Shown: positions 25,369 through 34,643, numbered from the stretch's first letter. The stretch: DNA of 64,000 nucleotides from Lachnospiraceae bacterium (GCA_017437785.1 JAFRXH010000062.1:1-64000); one strand, 5' to 3'. Translations and numbers: made by a program. Notes: generated from the letters alone by a model not told the origin.

Positions 25369-26925
25369 ATGGAATATTTAATAGGCGCAGCGATCGCTGT
25401 GGTTGTCACTCTCCTCGTTGCTATACCTGTTACTCGTAAAGTATCCATCGATAAATATAAGAGGGACGAAGAGGCTAAGATAGGTAACGCGGAGGATAAA
25501 GCAAGGACGATCATCGACGAAGCCTTAAAGACTGCCGAAGAGAAGAAGCGTGAGAGCATGATCGAGGTTAAGGAAGAAACGATCAGAGCTAAGAACGAAC
25601 TGGACAGAGAGCTTAAAGAGCGCAGAAATGAACAGGCACGTTCGGAACGCAGGATACAGCAGAAGGAAGAGTCGATAGATAAGAAGACTGAAGCGATCGA
25701 GAGAAGGGAACAGAGTCTGGCACAGAGGGAAGACAACCTCAACAAGAAGAGAGAGGAGGTTGAAAAGCTCAGTGCACAGAGACTGCAAGAGCTGGAACGA
25801 ATCTCAGGGTTATCCTCCGACCAGGCAAAAGAATTCCTGTTAAAATCCGTTGAGGAAGAGGTGAAGCACGAGACGGCCATGAAGATCAAAGAGGCTGAGT
25901 CACGTGCAAAGGAAGAGGCTGATAAAAAGGCCAGGGAATGTGTGGTTACGGCAATTCAGAGATGTGCTGCCGACCATGTATCCGAGACTACCATATCGGT
26001 AGTTCAGCTGCCCAGTGATGAGATGAAGGGAAGGATCATCGGACGTGAAGGCCGTAACATCCGTACATTGGAGACAATGACCGGTGTAGAGCTTATCGTG
26101 GATGATACCCCGGAAGCAGTAGTACTTTCCGCATTCGATCCCGTACGCCGTGAGGTGGCAAGGATCGCTCTTGAGAGGCTGATCGTTGATGGACGTATCC
26201 ATCCGGCACGCATCGAGGAGATGGTGGACAAGGCACGTAAGGAAGTTGACAGTATCATGAAGGAAGAAGGCGAAGCAGCGCTGCTTGAGTGCGGTGTGCA
26301 TGGCCTGAATCCGGAGCTTACCAAGCTGATAGGACGTCTTAAATTCCGCACCAGTTTCGGACAGAACGCTCTTACTCATTCCATCGAGGTTTCACAGCTT
26401 GCAGGCCACCTTGCATCAGAGCTTGGACTTGATGCCAGGGCTGCCAGACGTGCAGGTATACTGCACGATATAGGCAAGGCTATAGACCACGATATGGAAG
26501 GATCCCATGTACAGCTTGGAACAGAGCTGTGTAAGAAGTACAAGGAATCTCCTGTTGTTATCAATGCGGTGGAAGCACACCACGGTGATGTAGAACCCCA
26601 GTCAATGATAGCATGTCTTGTTCAGGCTGCAGATGCCATTTCGGCAGCAAGACCCGGAGCAAGAAGAGAGACACTTGGAACTTATACCAACCGTCTGTCA
26701 CAGTTAGAGGAGATAACCAATTCCTTCAAGGGAGTGGAGAGATCATTTGCCATACAGGCCGGAAGAGAAGTCAGAGTTATGGTGGTACCCGAGCAGGTAT
26801 CAGACGACGATATGGTCATACTTGCCAGGGATATATCCAGGAAAGTCGAGGATGAAATGCAGTATCCCGGCATGATCAAGGTTAACGTGATCCGAGAATC
26901 CAGAGTAGTTGATTATGCAAAATAG
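25369..26925 (+). CDS. rny: Ribonuclease Y
   Basis: The 518-residue endoribonuclease has one N-terminal membrane anchor (about 1-22), a long charged coiled coil (25-185), a KH RNA-binding domain (about 205-270, [15 protein letters not shown]) and a metal-dependent HD domain (about 330-430, with [13 protein letters not shown]). It initiates mRNA decay at the membrane. TTAAGGAGGTG precedes ATG 25369. It has its own promoter and terminator. Confidence 0.97.
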   Translation: MEYLIGAAIAVVVTLLVAIPVTRKVSIDKYKRDEEAKIGNAEDKARTIIDEALKTAEEKKRESMIEVKEETIRAKNELDRELKERRNEQARSERRIQQKEESIDKKTEAIERREQSLAQREDNLNKKREEVEKLSAQRLQELERISGLSSDQAKEFLLKSVEEEVKHETAMKIKEAESRAKEEADKKARECVVTAIQRCAADHVSETTISVVQLPSDEMKGRIIGREGRNIRTLETMTGVELIVDDTPEAVVLSAFDPVRREVARIALERLIVDGRIHPARIEEMVDKARKEVDSIMKEEGEAALLECGVHGLNPELTKLIGRLKFRTSFGQNALTHSIEVSQLAGHLASELGLDARAARRAGILHDIGKAIDHDMEGSHVQLGTELCKKYKESPVVINAVEAHHGDVEPQSMIACLVQAADAISAARPGARRETLGTYTNRLSQLEEITNSFKGVERSFAIQAGREVRVMVVPEQVSDDDMVILARDISRKVEDEMQYPGMIKVNVIRESRVVDYAK

Positions 26926-26934
26926 TTGATGAGG

Positions 26935-26972
26935 GCAACCGTCCGGCATACGCCGGGCGGTTGTTTTTTTTT
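26935..26972 (+). terminator. rny terminator
   Basis: CAACCG-T-CCGGC and GCCGG-G-CGGTTG form a stem (T-G pair inside) around ATAC, followed by nine or more T residues. Confidence 0.95.
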
Positions 26973-26990
26973 ATGCGCAGGGCACTTTGA

Positions 26991-27028
26991 ATAAAAAGAA
27001 AAACCGTGGAATCACTTCCACGGTTTCT
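26991..27028 (-). terminator. Terminator of tRNA-Leu
   Basis: On the minus strand GAAACCGTGGAA-GTGA-TTCCACGGTTT forms an 11-bp stem followed by TTCTTTTT, three bases after the tRNA 3' end. Confidence 0.92.
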
Positions 27029-27030
27029 TG

Positions 27031-27114
27031 TGCGGGAAAAGGGACTTGAACCCTCACGAAAATACATTCACTAGATCCTTAGTCTAGCCTGTCTGCCAAT
27101 TCCAGCATTCCCGC
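27031..27114 (-). tRNA. tRNA-Leu, anticodon AAG
   Basis: The 84-nt cloverleaf has acceptor GCGGGAA/TTCCCGC, discriminator A and no encoded CCA. The anticodon stem is CTAGA/TCTAG with loop CTAAGGA, so the anticodon (27078-27080) is AAG, reading CUU. A long class II variable arm and T-arm GAGGG-TTCAAGT-CCCTT complete it. A34 in a leucine tRNA is unusual in bacteria. Confidence 0.93.
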
Positions 27115-27125
27115 AAACAAAAAGT

Positions 27126-27154
27126 ATAATAGCAGATTCATGAGAGCTTGTCAA
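27126..27154 (-). promoter_or_regulatory. tRNA-Leu promoter
   Basis: On the minus strand TTGACA (27149-27154) and TATTAT (27126-27131) are separated by 17 bp, placing the start a few bases before the tRNA. Confidence 0.9.
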
Positions 27155-27218
27155 ATGGTTTTTTTTGAATTCCCGGAATTTTTTCTGATAATTAAAACTA
27201 TTATATCACAGAGAAATA

Positions 27219-27227
27219 TGCTAAAAT
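27219..27227 (+). promoter_or_regulatory. Extended -10 element of the yigZ-like gene
   Basis: TG-C-TAAAAT predicts transcription from about 27234, two bases before the first possible start codon. No clear -35 is present, as is normal for extended -10 promoters. Confidence 0.5.
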
Positions 27228-27235
27228 AAATTGTT

Positions 27236-27883
27236 ATGTCTGAGATGAGGATACTGCTCACGGGTGGCGTGGGTGAATATGAGGAAAAGAAATCCAGATT
27301 CATAGCCACGCTGCGGCCTGTAAGTACTCCGGAGGAAGCAGCAGCCTTTTTTGATGAGATGAAAAAGAAGTACTGGGATGCCAGACATAACTGCAGTGCC
27401 TGTGTTATAGGCAGAAATAACGAATACAGCCGTTGCTCTGATGACGGGGAACCTTCGGGAACGGCCGGAAGGCCTATGCTGGAGGTGCTGACCGGCGCGG
27501 AGGTGCATAATGCGGCCGTGGTGGTCACCAGATATTTCGGCGGGGTGCTGCTGGGTACAGGTGGTTTGGTAAGGGCTTATACAAAGGCAGTACAGGAAGG
27601 CATAAATAACAGTACACTGGCAATAGAGCGCGAAGGAGAGCGCCTGCTGCTCGCGCTAGATTATTCCGATGTTGACCGTGTGTTAAATCTGCTTAAGAAT
27701 TCAGGGCAGAATATAGATAAGTCTGATTACGGCACCGATGTCACAATGGAGATCGTATGTGCGGTAGAAAAGAAGGAGGAGCTGGTCAGATCTCTTACGG
27801 AGCTGACGGCGGGGCGTATCATGATCGAGGAGATGGGGAGGTGTGATTTCCTCGATACGGATAAGATTATCATACAGGATTGA
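27236..27883 (+). CDS. YigZ/IMPACT family protein
   Basis: The 215-residue product has the UPF0029/Impact N-terminal domain (KKSRFIATL, DARHNCSACVIG, SDDGEPSGTAGRPML, VVVTRYFGGVLLGTGGLVRAY) and the C-terminal DUF1949 domain. Relatives associate with ribosomes or act in stress translation control; the exact role is unclear. No ribosome site precedes ATG 27236 or 27245. Confidence 0.9.
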   Translation: MSEMRILLTGGVGEYEEKKSRFIATLRPVSTPEEAAAFFDEMKKKYWDARHNCSACVIGRNNEYSRCSDDGEPSGTAGRPMLEVLTGAEVHNAAVVVTRYFGGVLLGTGGLVRAYTKAVQEGINNSTLAIEREGERLLLALDYSDVDRVLNLLKNSGQNIDKSDYGTDVTMEIVCAVEKKEELVRSLTELTAGRIMIEEMGRCDFLDTDKIIIQD

Positions 27884-27912
27884 ACTGATGATCGGTCTGT
27901 CAGGGAAGTGAT

Positions 27913-29256
27913 ATGGAAGATTTTGAAGAGCTGAACGAACTGATAGAGACGAAGCAGTATACGCGTCTGCGCCAGGAGCTGGCGGATATGAACGACGCGG
28001 ATATAGCTGCATTCCTGGAGCATATGGATGATGAGCAGATGCTTAAGATATTCCGCATCCTGCCTAAGTCCATGGCTGCGGATGTTTTCTCGTACCTTGA
28101 GATAGAACACCAGTCTTCGATCATCACATCATTGTCTGAAAAAGATGCGGCGAACATCATCGATAACCTGATGGCCGATGATGCTACCGACCTTATCGAG
28201 GAGATGCCGGCCAATGTGGTCAAAAAGCTTTTGGCAAATGCCAGTCCGGAGACCAGGCGCGATATCAACCATCTGTTAAGATATCCAGAGGATTCTGCGG
28301 GATCCGTTATGACAGTGGAGTATGTGGATCTTAATGAGGACCTGACGGTCAAGCAGGCCATTGAGCGCATACGCAGCATAGGCATCGATTCCGAGACTAT
28401 CAATATATGTTATGTACTGGATAAAACGCGTAAACTGAAAGGCACGGTTGCCCTGCGTTATCTGCTGCTTTCAAAGGATGACGATATCATAGGGGAGATA
28501 ATGCATGAAAATGTCGTAAGCATTCATACCCTTATGGACCAGGAGGAAGTGGCCAGGACCTTCCAGAAGTACGACTTTACATCGATGCCCGTTGTTGATA
28601 ACGAAGAGAGACTGGTCGGTATCATAACAGTCGATGACGTTGTGGATATTATGGAAGAAGAGGCCACAGAGGATATGGAAAAGATGGCCGCTATCGTTCC
28701 TTCAGATAAGCCGTATATGAGGACCAGCGTGTTTGAGATATGGGGCAAGCGCATGCCCTGGCTGCTCCTTCTGATGATCAGCGCTACGTTTACCGGAAGC
28801 ATAATATCAGGCTTTGAAGACGCCCTTGGGGCAATGCCGGTCCTGGTAGCTTATATACCGATGCTGATGGATACCGGAGGTAATGCGGGAGGCCAGGCTT
28901 CGGTTACAGTCATCCGTGGTCTTTCCCTTAATGAGATAGGATTTGCGGATGTGTTTAAGGTGGTCTGGAAAGAATTCCGTGTAGCCATACTGTGCGGACT
29001 ATCCCTGGCACTGGCCAATTTCATCAAGCTGCTGGTATTTGACAGAGTAAGCGTGATGGTAGCGCTGGTCGTATGCACTACGCTGCTCTTGGCCGTGCTT
29101 ATGGCCAAGCTGGTAGGTTGTACGCTTCCCATGCTGGCGAAAAAGCTTGGCTTCGACCCTGCAGTTATGGCAAGCCCTTTTATCACAACTATAGTGGATG
29201 CGCTGTCTCTGCTGGTATATTTCGCCATAGCAACAAGAGTGCTCCATATAGGCTGA
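27913..29256 (+). CDS. mgtE: Magnesium transporter MgtE
   Basis: The 447-residue product has the cytosolic N domain (about 1-130, DAANIIDNLMADDATDLIEEMP), two CBS domains that sense Mg2+ (about 135-255), a connecting helix and five membrane helices (about 283-447) with the pore signature GGNAGGQAS. It is a gated Mg2+ channel/transporter. No M-box riboswitch is visible upstream. Confidence 0.96.
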   Translation: MEDFEELNELIETKQYTRLRQELADMNDADIAAFLEHMDDEQMLKIFRILPKSMAADVFSYLEIEHQSSIITSLSEKDAANIIDNLMADDATDLIEEMPANVVKKLLANASPETRRDINHLLRYPEDSAGSVMTVEYVDLNEDLTVKQAIERIRSIGIDSETINICYVLDKTRKLKGTVALRYLLLSKDDDIIGEIMHENVVSIHTLMDQEEVARTFQKYDFTSMPVVDNEERLVGIITVDDVVDIMEEEATEDMEKMAAIVPSDKPYMRTSVFEIWGKRMPWLLLLMISATFTGSIISGFEDALGAMPVLVAYIPMLMDTGGNAGGQASVTVIRGLSLNEIGFADVFKVVWKEFRVAILCGLSLALANFIKLLVFDRVSVMVALVVCTTLLLAVLMAKLVGCTLPMLAKKLGFDPAVMASPFITTIVDALSLLVYFAIATRVLHIG

Positions 29257-29282
29257 GCGGGATAAGCAGCGCCCCCGGCAAC

Positions 29283-29331
29283 TGTCATTCTGAGGAAGCG
29301 CAGCGACGAAGAATCCTGAAAGAGTAAATTG
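29283..29331 (+). repeat. GTCATTCTGAG-type hairpin repeat
   Basis: Short form with outer ATTCT/AGAAT pairing, a different inner part (GGAAGCGCAGCGACG), and the conserved tail CCTGAAAGAGTAAATTGTT. It lies between mgtE and thyA. Confidence 0.75.
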
Positions 29332-29381
29332 TTCCAATAAATTATATCATTACCAAGATCAACACCACGGAGGTAACTACC

Positions 29382-30230
29382 ATGAGCATGGCAGATAAGA
29401 TATTTATCGATATGTGTAAAGACATACTTGAAAACGGTACAAGCACCGAGGGGGAAAAGGTGCGCCCTCACTGGGAAGACGGGACGCCGGCATACACGAT
29501 CAAGAAATTCGGTGTAGTAAACCGCTATGACCTGCGCAAAGAATTTCCCATAATAACGTTAAGGCGTACGGCGCTTAAGTCGGCAACGGAGGAGATGCTC
29601 TGGATCTGGCAGCAGAAATCCAATGATATACACTGGCTGCACAGCCATATCTGGGATGAATGGGCGGATGAGAACGGATCCATCGGTAAGGCATACGGCT
29701 ATCAGATGGGCGTTAAGCATCAGTACAAGGAAGGCATGATGGACCAGGTGGACAGGGTGATCTATGACCTTAAGAACAATCCTTTCAGCCGCCGTATCAT
29801 GACAAATCTGTATGTGCATCAGGATCTGCATGAAATGAACCTCTATCCCTGTGCTTACAGCATGACCTTCAATGTGACTCAGCGTCCGGGGGAGGAAAAG
29901 CTTACCTTAAATGCTATCTTAAACCAGCGCTCCCAGGATGTGCTTATGGCAAATAACTGGAATGTGGTACAGTACGCGGTGCTGGTGCACATGCTGGCAA
30001 GGACCTGTGATATGGAGGTGGGGGAGCTGGTACATGTGATAGCCGATGCGCACATCTACGACAGGCATGTGGATATGATAAAAGAACTGATAAGCAGGAC
30101 GCCGTATGAAGCTCCGCAGTTTGTCTTAAATCCGGATAAAAAAGATTTTTATGAATTTACAAGGGATGACGTCAAGCTGATAGGATATCAGTACGGAGAA
30201 GAGTTTGAGGATATTCCCGTAGCTATATGA
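29382..30230 (+). CDS. thyA: Thymidylate synthase
   Basis: The 282-residue enzyme methylates dUMP with methylene-tetrahydrofolate. The catalytic Cys157 sits in LYPCAYSMTF rather than the common PPCH context, and the dUMP-binding segment reads RSQDVLMANNWNVVQYA instead of RSxDxxLGxPFN. These are features of a clostridial ThyA branch; PFSRRI and HIYDRHVD are normal. CACGGAGG precedes the start. Confidence 0.93.
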   Translation: MSMADKIFIDMCKDILENGTSTEGEKVRPHWEDGTPAYTIKKFGVVNRYDLRKEFPIITLRRTALKSATEEMLWIWQQKSNDIHWLHSHIWDEWADENGSIGKAYGYQMGVKHQYKEGMMDQVDRVIYDLKNNPFSRRIMTNLYVHQDLHEMNLYPCAYSMTFNVTQRPGEEKLTLNAILNQRSQDVLMANNWNVVQYAVLVHMLARTCDMEVGELVHVIADAHIYDRHVDMIKELISRTPYEAPQFVLNPDKKDFYEFTRDDVKLIGYQYGEEFEDIPVAI

Positions 30231-30235
30231 CAGGC

Positions 30236-30280
30236 AAAAAACAGGGCGGAAAACAATGGTTTTCCGCCCGTTTTATTTTA
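30236..30280. terminator. Bidirectional terminator between thyA and the diguanylate cyclase gene
   Basis: A perfect 11-bp stem, GGGCGGAAAAC with GTTTTCCGCCC, around AATG has TTTTATTTT on the plus side and a T-rich run (CTGTTTTTTG) on the minus side, so it serves both convergent genes. Confidence 0.93.
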
Positions 30281-31364
30281 CAACCCTGTTGCGGCCGCCC
30301 TGTTTGCCCTTATAGAGCTTGGCATCGGCACGGTTTATGGTGGCTTCGATACCCAGGCGGGGATTGAATTCTTCTATACCGAAGGTCATAGTGATATTGA
30401 AATGGAATTCCTTAAAGTCCATGGGCGTTTTTTCAATCTCGCGGCGCAGTTCTTCAAGAAAACGGTAGGCCTTATCCAGGTCCATATTTTCAAAGGCAAA
30501 GAGAAATTCTTCTCCGCCCCAGCGGGCAACATGTCCCTTGTCATTCATAAACTTCTTAAATATCGCAGCGGCTGTAGTCAGGACATAATCGCCTGTATCA
30601 TGACCGTATGTGTCGTTTACCTTTTTAAAGAAATCGATATCGCCTATTGCCATGGTAAAGACTTTGTTGGAACGGTTGTATTCGAATACCAGTCCGGCTA
30701 AATGTTCGTTCATATGGCGGCGGTTGGAAAGACCGGTCAGAGTGTCCAGATTTGCCATCCTTTCCAGGTTATCGTTTATGCGGCGTAGCTTTTCTTCAGC
30801 CTGGTTAAACTTCATGCAATATGCATATGCGGTTGCCAGCAGGGCGCAGGAAAACATCAGCATGTTAAAAGTCTGGAAGGCCATCTTCATGGTGGGAGAG
30901 GGAGTCATGCCAAGACTTGCCGCATTGCTTATCTCGGCTAAAAACATCTGATAGAGCATGATGGCTACGGAGTAGATCCGCTTGTGCGCCATGCGTTCGG
31001 TCTTGTTAAAATATATCAGCAGGATATTTAAGAAGATGGTAATACTAAATGCCAGATCAAAACCTAAAAACAGCGTGAGCAAAGACGAAAAAACGAGTAT
31101 CTCTATATTCAGAAGGACTAAAGAGAGTATAGTGCGGTCCTCATAGGTAAGCACAAAGCTGCCGATGATGAGCCCTATGGCGCCTATCAGCAAAAGTCCC
31201 AGCACATAGTGCTGCATGAAAGATACGGCTATTCCGGTTACGAGATAATATAATACCAGTATCAGGCAGGTGATGCGGATAAGCACGGCCAGATCCTTGG
31301 TCTCTTTTTCGTTTTTGACGTCCTGTAATAAAAACCGGATAAACCTGGAATTGGACAGATCCAT
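30273..31364 (-). CDS. Membrane diguanylate cyclase (GGDEF)
   Basis: The 363-residue product has six predicted N-terminal membrane helices (about 20-185), a short helical linker and a GGDEF domain (about 200-363) with NLDTLTGLSNRRHM and the active-site loop RWGGEEF. It should make c-di-GMP. No RxxD inhibitory I-site is seen at the usual place before GGEEF, so product inhibition may be absent. The N-terminal sensor is not a recognised family. Confidence 0.9.
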   Translation of the reverse strand: MDLSNSRFIRFLLQDVKNEKETKDLAVLIRITCLILVLYYLVTGIAVSFMQHYVLGLLLIGAIGLIIGSFVLTYEDRTILSLVLLNIEILVFSSLLTLFLGFDLAFSITIFLNILLIYFNKTERMAHKRIYSVAIMLYQMFLAEISNAASLGMTPSPTMKMAFQTFNMLMFSCALLATAYAYCMKFNQAEEKLRRINDNLERMANLDTLTGLSNRRHMNEHLAGLVFEYNRSNKVFTMAIGDIDFFKKVNDTYGHDTGDYVLTTAAAIFKKFMNDKGHVARWGGEEFLFAFENMDLDKAYRFLEELRREIEKTPMDFKEFHFNITMTFGIEEFNPRLGIEATINRADAKLYKGKQGGRNRVVK

Positions 31365-31411
31365 ATCATCCCCCTTTGGAAGATATCGCTAATAAGATTA
31401 CAAACACTGTC

Positions 31412-31440
31412 AGTATAGCATAAAGGCAGGGGGGAGTAAA
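31412..31440 (-). promoter_or_regulatory. Promoter of the diguanylate cyclase gene
   Basis: On the minus strand TTTACT (31435-31440), a 17-bp spacer and TATACT (31412-31417) with an extended TG (TATGC-TATACT) precede the gene. Confidence 0.7.
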
Positions 31441-31446
31441 CACTTC

Positions 31447-31506
31447 TTGACAGTAAAGGTGGGCGGTTGTAAACTTTATTGCAGACTTTTAGTCTTAATC
31501 TATACT
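31447..31506 (+). promoter_or_regulatory. Candidate promoters of ilvE
   Basis: Two overlapping candidates exist: TTGACA (31447-31452) with TAAACT (31470-31475, 17 bp), and TTGCAG (31479-31484) with TATACT (31501-31506, 16 bp). The second leaves a short leader of about 17 nt carrying GAGGGAG. Confidence 0.6.
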
Positions 31507-31529
31507 GAAAAAGAGGGAGCGTGATCTAG

Positions 31530-32552
31530 ATGGAAAAGAAAGATATCGATTGGTCGGGACTGGGATTTGGTTACGTAAAGACCGATAAACGCTATGTTGC
31601 CAATTTTAAGAACGGCGCATGGGATGAAGGCGGGCTTACGGATGATGCCAATATTGTGATGAACGAGTGCGCATGCGTGCTCCAGTATGCCCAGACATGT
31701 TTTGAAGGGCTTAAGGCATACACTACCGAAGACGGACGTACAGTCTGCTTCAGACCGGATCTTAATGCGGACCGTATGTATAACACGGCACTGCGTCTTG
31801 AGATGCCGCCTTTCCCGAAGGATAAGTTTGTCGATGCTGTAAAGCAGGTTGTAAAGGCTAATGAAGCGTGGGTTCCTCCTTACGGTTCGGGAGCTACTTT
31901 ATATCTCCGACCTTATCTGTTTGGTATCAATCCCGTTATAGGTGTTAAGCCTGCAGAAGATTATCAGTTCCGTATTTTTACCACACCCGTTGGTCCTTAC
32001 TTTAAGGGCGGCGCTAAGCCCCTTACCCTGTGTGTGAGTGATTTCGACCGTGCGGCACCTCATGGTACCGGACACATCAAGGCAGGACTTAACTATGCGA
32101 TGAGTCTTCATCCCATTGTAGAGGCGCACAAGGCAGGATATGCAGAGAATATGTATCTTGACGCTGCTACACGTACCAAGGTTGAAGAGACGGGCGGTGC
32201 AAACTTTATTTTCGTAACAAAGGACAATAAGGTTGTTACACCCAAGTCAAACTCCATACTGCCTTCCATCACCAGACGTTCCCTTATGTATGTTGCAAAG
32301 GAGTATCTGGGACTTGAAGCCGAGGAGAGAGAGGTATACTTTGACGAAGTCAAGGATTTCGCAGAGTGCGGGCTTTGCGGTACCGCAGCGGTAATCTCAC
32401 CTGTCGGCAAGATAGTCGATCACGGTAAGGAGATCTGCTTCCCCAGCGGCATGGATGAGATGGGACCTGTTACAAAGAAGCTTTACGATACTCTGACCGG
32501 TATACAGATGGGACGCCTTGAAGCTCCCGAAGGCTGGATCGTAGAGATCTGA
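31530..32552 (+). CDS. ilvE: Branched-chain amino acid aminotransferase
   Basis: The 340-residue fold-type IV PLP enzyme carries the catalytic Lys184 in GHIKAGLNYA, the FEGLKAY segment and the EETGGANFIFV phosphate-binding region. It interconverts Leu/Ile/Val and their keto acids. It is monocistronic between its own promoter and a strong terminator. Confidence 0.95.
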   Translation: MEKKDIDWSGLGFGYVKTDKRYVANFKNGAWDEGGLTDDANIVMNECACVLQYAQTCFEGLKAYTTEDGRTVCFRPDLNADRMYNTALRLEMPPFPKDKFVDAVKQVVKANEAWVPPYGSGATLYLRPYLFGINPVIGVKPAEDYQFRIFTTPVGPYFKGGAKPLTLCVSDFDRAAPHGTGHIKAGLNYAMSLHPIVEAHKAGYAENMYLDAATRTKVEETGGANFIFVTKDNKVVTPKSNSILPSITRRSLMYVAKEYLGLEAEEREVYFDEVKDFAECGLCGTAAVISPVGKIVDHGKEICFPSGMDEMGPVTKKLYDTLTGIQMGRLEAPEGWIVEI

Positions 32553-32565
32553 GGATAAGAACAAG

Positions 32566-32598
32566 AAAGCCCCGCCTTACGGCGGGGCCTTTTTTTAC
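32566..32598. terminator. Bidirectional terminator of ilvE and typA
   Basis: AAGCCCCGCC-TTAC-GGCGGGGCCT forms a GC-rich 8-10 bp stem followed by TTTTTTT on the plus strand. The minus side has TTTCTTG, so it may also end typA. Confidence 0.93.
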
Positions 32599-32603
32599 CG
32601 ATC

Positions 32604-34454
32604 TTAAGCATTTGCAGCCTTTGCCTGGGCTGAGATAGCAGCACGCTTTCTTGCGGTGGAATCAAGTATCTTCTTGCGGATACGCAGGCTCTTGGGAGTT
32701 ACCTCCAAAAGCTCGTCCGTTCCGATGAATTCAAGGCACTGCTCAAGGCTCATGATCTTGGGCGGAGTGAGCTTCAGTGCATCATCCGAGCCGGATGCAC
32801 GGGTATTGGTGAGCTGTTTCTTCTTGCATACGTTAAGCTCTATATCTTCCTGCTTGGGATTTTCGCCTATTACCATTCCGGCATATACACGTTCGCCGGG
32901 GCCGATAAAGAGGTTGCCGCGGTCCTGAGCATTGAAAAGACCGTAGGTCACAGATTCGCCGGTCTCAAAGGAGATGAGCGATCCCTGCTTGCGGTAGCTT
33001 ATCTCGCCTTTGAAAGGAGCATAGCCTTCAAAGATGGTATTGATGATACCGTTACCCTTAGTATCGGTCATGAACTCACCGCGGTATCCGATAAGTCCGC
33101 GGGAAGGGATCATGAACTCAAGGCGGGTATAGCCGCCTGCTGCGGCACTCATATTGAGCAATTCACCCTTGCGGGTGCTGAGCTTTTCTATTACGGATCC
33201 CGAGAATTCTTCGGGTACATCTACATAAGCACGCTCCATGGGCTCGGTCTTTTTGCCGTTTTCGTCTTCGTGATAGAGTACTTCGGCCTTGCTGACCGCA
33301 AATTCATAGCCCTCACGGCGCATATTTTCGATCAGTACGGAAAGATGAAGCTCACCGCGGCCTGAAACCTTGAAGGCTTCGGTGGTGTCGGTATCCTCAA
33401 CACGCAGCGAGACATCTGTATTGAGCTCACGGTAGAGACGGTCGCGAAGATGGCGGCTGGTCACATATTTACCTTCCTGGCCGGCCAAAGGAGAATCGTT
33501 TACGATGAAGTTCATCGCGATGGTAGGCTCGGATATCTTCTGGAAAGGTATGGCTTCCACATGCTCCGGATCGCAGAGGGTATCACCGATGTGTATGTCG
33601 GATATACCGGAGATAGCTACGATCGAGCCTATGTTTGCCTCTTTTACTTCGACTTTATCAAGTCCGTTAAACTCATAAAGCTTGCTGACTTTGACCTTGC
33701 GCACCTTATCGGGATCATGATGGTTGACTATCACGACATCCTGATTTACTTTCACTACGCCGTTATCAACCTTGCCTACGCCGATACGGCCTACATATTC
33801 ATTGTAATCTATTGTGGAGATCAGTACCTGGGTGCCGCCGTCGGGATCGCCGGTGGGAGCGGGGATGGAGCTTAAGATGGTCTCAAACAGAGGAGTCATA
33901 TCCTTTCCTTCCTCGTCCGCGGAAAGTGATGCGGTACCGGCCTTTGCGGAAGCGAATACGAAGGGGCATTCAAGCTGGTCGTCATCGGCGCCGAGGTCGA
34001 TGAGCAGTTCGAGCACTTCGTCGATAACTTCCGTAGGTCTTGCCTCCGGACGGTCTACCTTGTTGATGCAGACGATGACAGGCAGCTTAAGTTCCATAGC
34101 CTTGCCCAGCACGAAGCGGGTCTGGGGCATGGGGCCTTCAAAAGCATCCACGACAAGTATAACTCCGTTTACCATCTTGAGCACACGTTCAACTTCTCCG
34201 CCAAAATCGGCATGGCCCGGAGTATCGATGATGTTTATCTTGGTATTCTTATAGTTTACGGCTGTATTCTTTGAAAGAATGGTGATACCACGCTCACGCT
34301 CTATATCATTTGAGTCCATGACACGCTCCGCAACTTCCTGGTGCTCTTCAAAGACACCGCTCTGCTTTAAGAGTTCGTCAACCAGAGTGGTCTTGCCATG
34401 GTCAACGTGGGCGATGATTGCTACGTTTCTGATATCCTCTCTAGTCTGTAACAT
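32604..34454 (-). CDS. typA: Ribosome-associated GTPase TypA/BipA
   Basis: The 616-residue translational GTPase has G1 AHVDHGKTT, G3 DTPGHADFGG and G4 NKVD, then the EF-G-like domains and the BipA-specific C-terminal domain (SYRKQGSLISFETGESVTYG). It helps 50S assembly and stress adaptation. It reads convergently with ilvE. Confidence 0.96.
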   Translation of the reverse strand: MLQTREDIRNVAIIAHVDHGKTTLVDELLKQSGVFEEHQEVAERVMDSNDIERERGITILSKNTAVNYKNTKINIIDTPGHADFGGEVERVLKMVNGVILVVDAFEGPMPQTRFVLGKAMELKLPVIVCINKVDRPEARPTEVIDEVLELLIDLGADDDQLECPFVFASAKAGTASLSADEEGKDMTPLFETILSSIPAPTGDPDGGTQVLISTIDYNEYVGRIGVGKVDNGVVKVNQDVVIVNHHDPDKVRKVKVSKLYEFNGLDKVEVKEANIGSIVAISGISDIHIGDTLCDPEHVEAIPFQKISEPTIAMNFIVNDSPLAGQEGKYVTSRHLRDRLYRELNTDVSLRVEDTDTTEAFKVSGRGELHLSVLIENMRREGYEFAVSKAEVLYHEDENGKKTEPMERAYVDVPEEFSGSVIEKLSTRKGELLNMSAAAGGYTRLEFMIPSRGLIGYRGEFMTDTKGNGIINTIFEGYAPFKGEISYRKQGSLISFETGESVTYGLFNAQDRGNLFIGPGERVYAGMVIGENPKQEDIELNVCKKKQLTNTRASGSDDALKLTPPKIMSLEQCLEFIGTDELLEVTPKSLRIRKKILDSTARKRAAISAQAKAANA

Positions 34455-34486
34455 TTTCTTTTCCTCCCTGGATCCTTTCCGCCACT

Positions 34487-34514
34487 GTCATTCTGAGCGC
34501 AGCGAAGAATCTTC
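34487..34514 (+). repeat. Hairpin repeat, minimal form
   Basis: GTCATTCTGAGCGCAGCGAAGAATCTTC has ATTCT/AGAAT outer pairing and a short GCGCAGC inner part. It lies upstream of typA. The remaining sequence to 34643 shows no gene. Confidence 0.75.
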
Positions 34515-34643
34515 TCTATATCTGTACCTACACACAAACGGAAAAATTATATCATTATAGTTTTTATCATACAATATGTGAAAATGCTTAAGTTTAAGCG
34601 CTATACAGGCCTGTTGACGTGCATTTTTTATACAAATTTCCCG

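Noticed and set aside
27913-29256. M-box magnesium riboswitch for mgtE
   Set aside because: Only about 30 bases separate mgtE from the preceding gene and no aptamer-like sequence is present.
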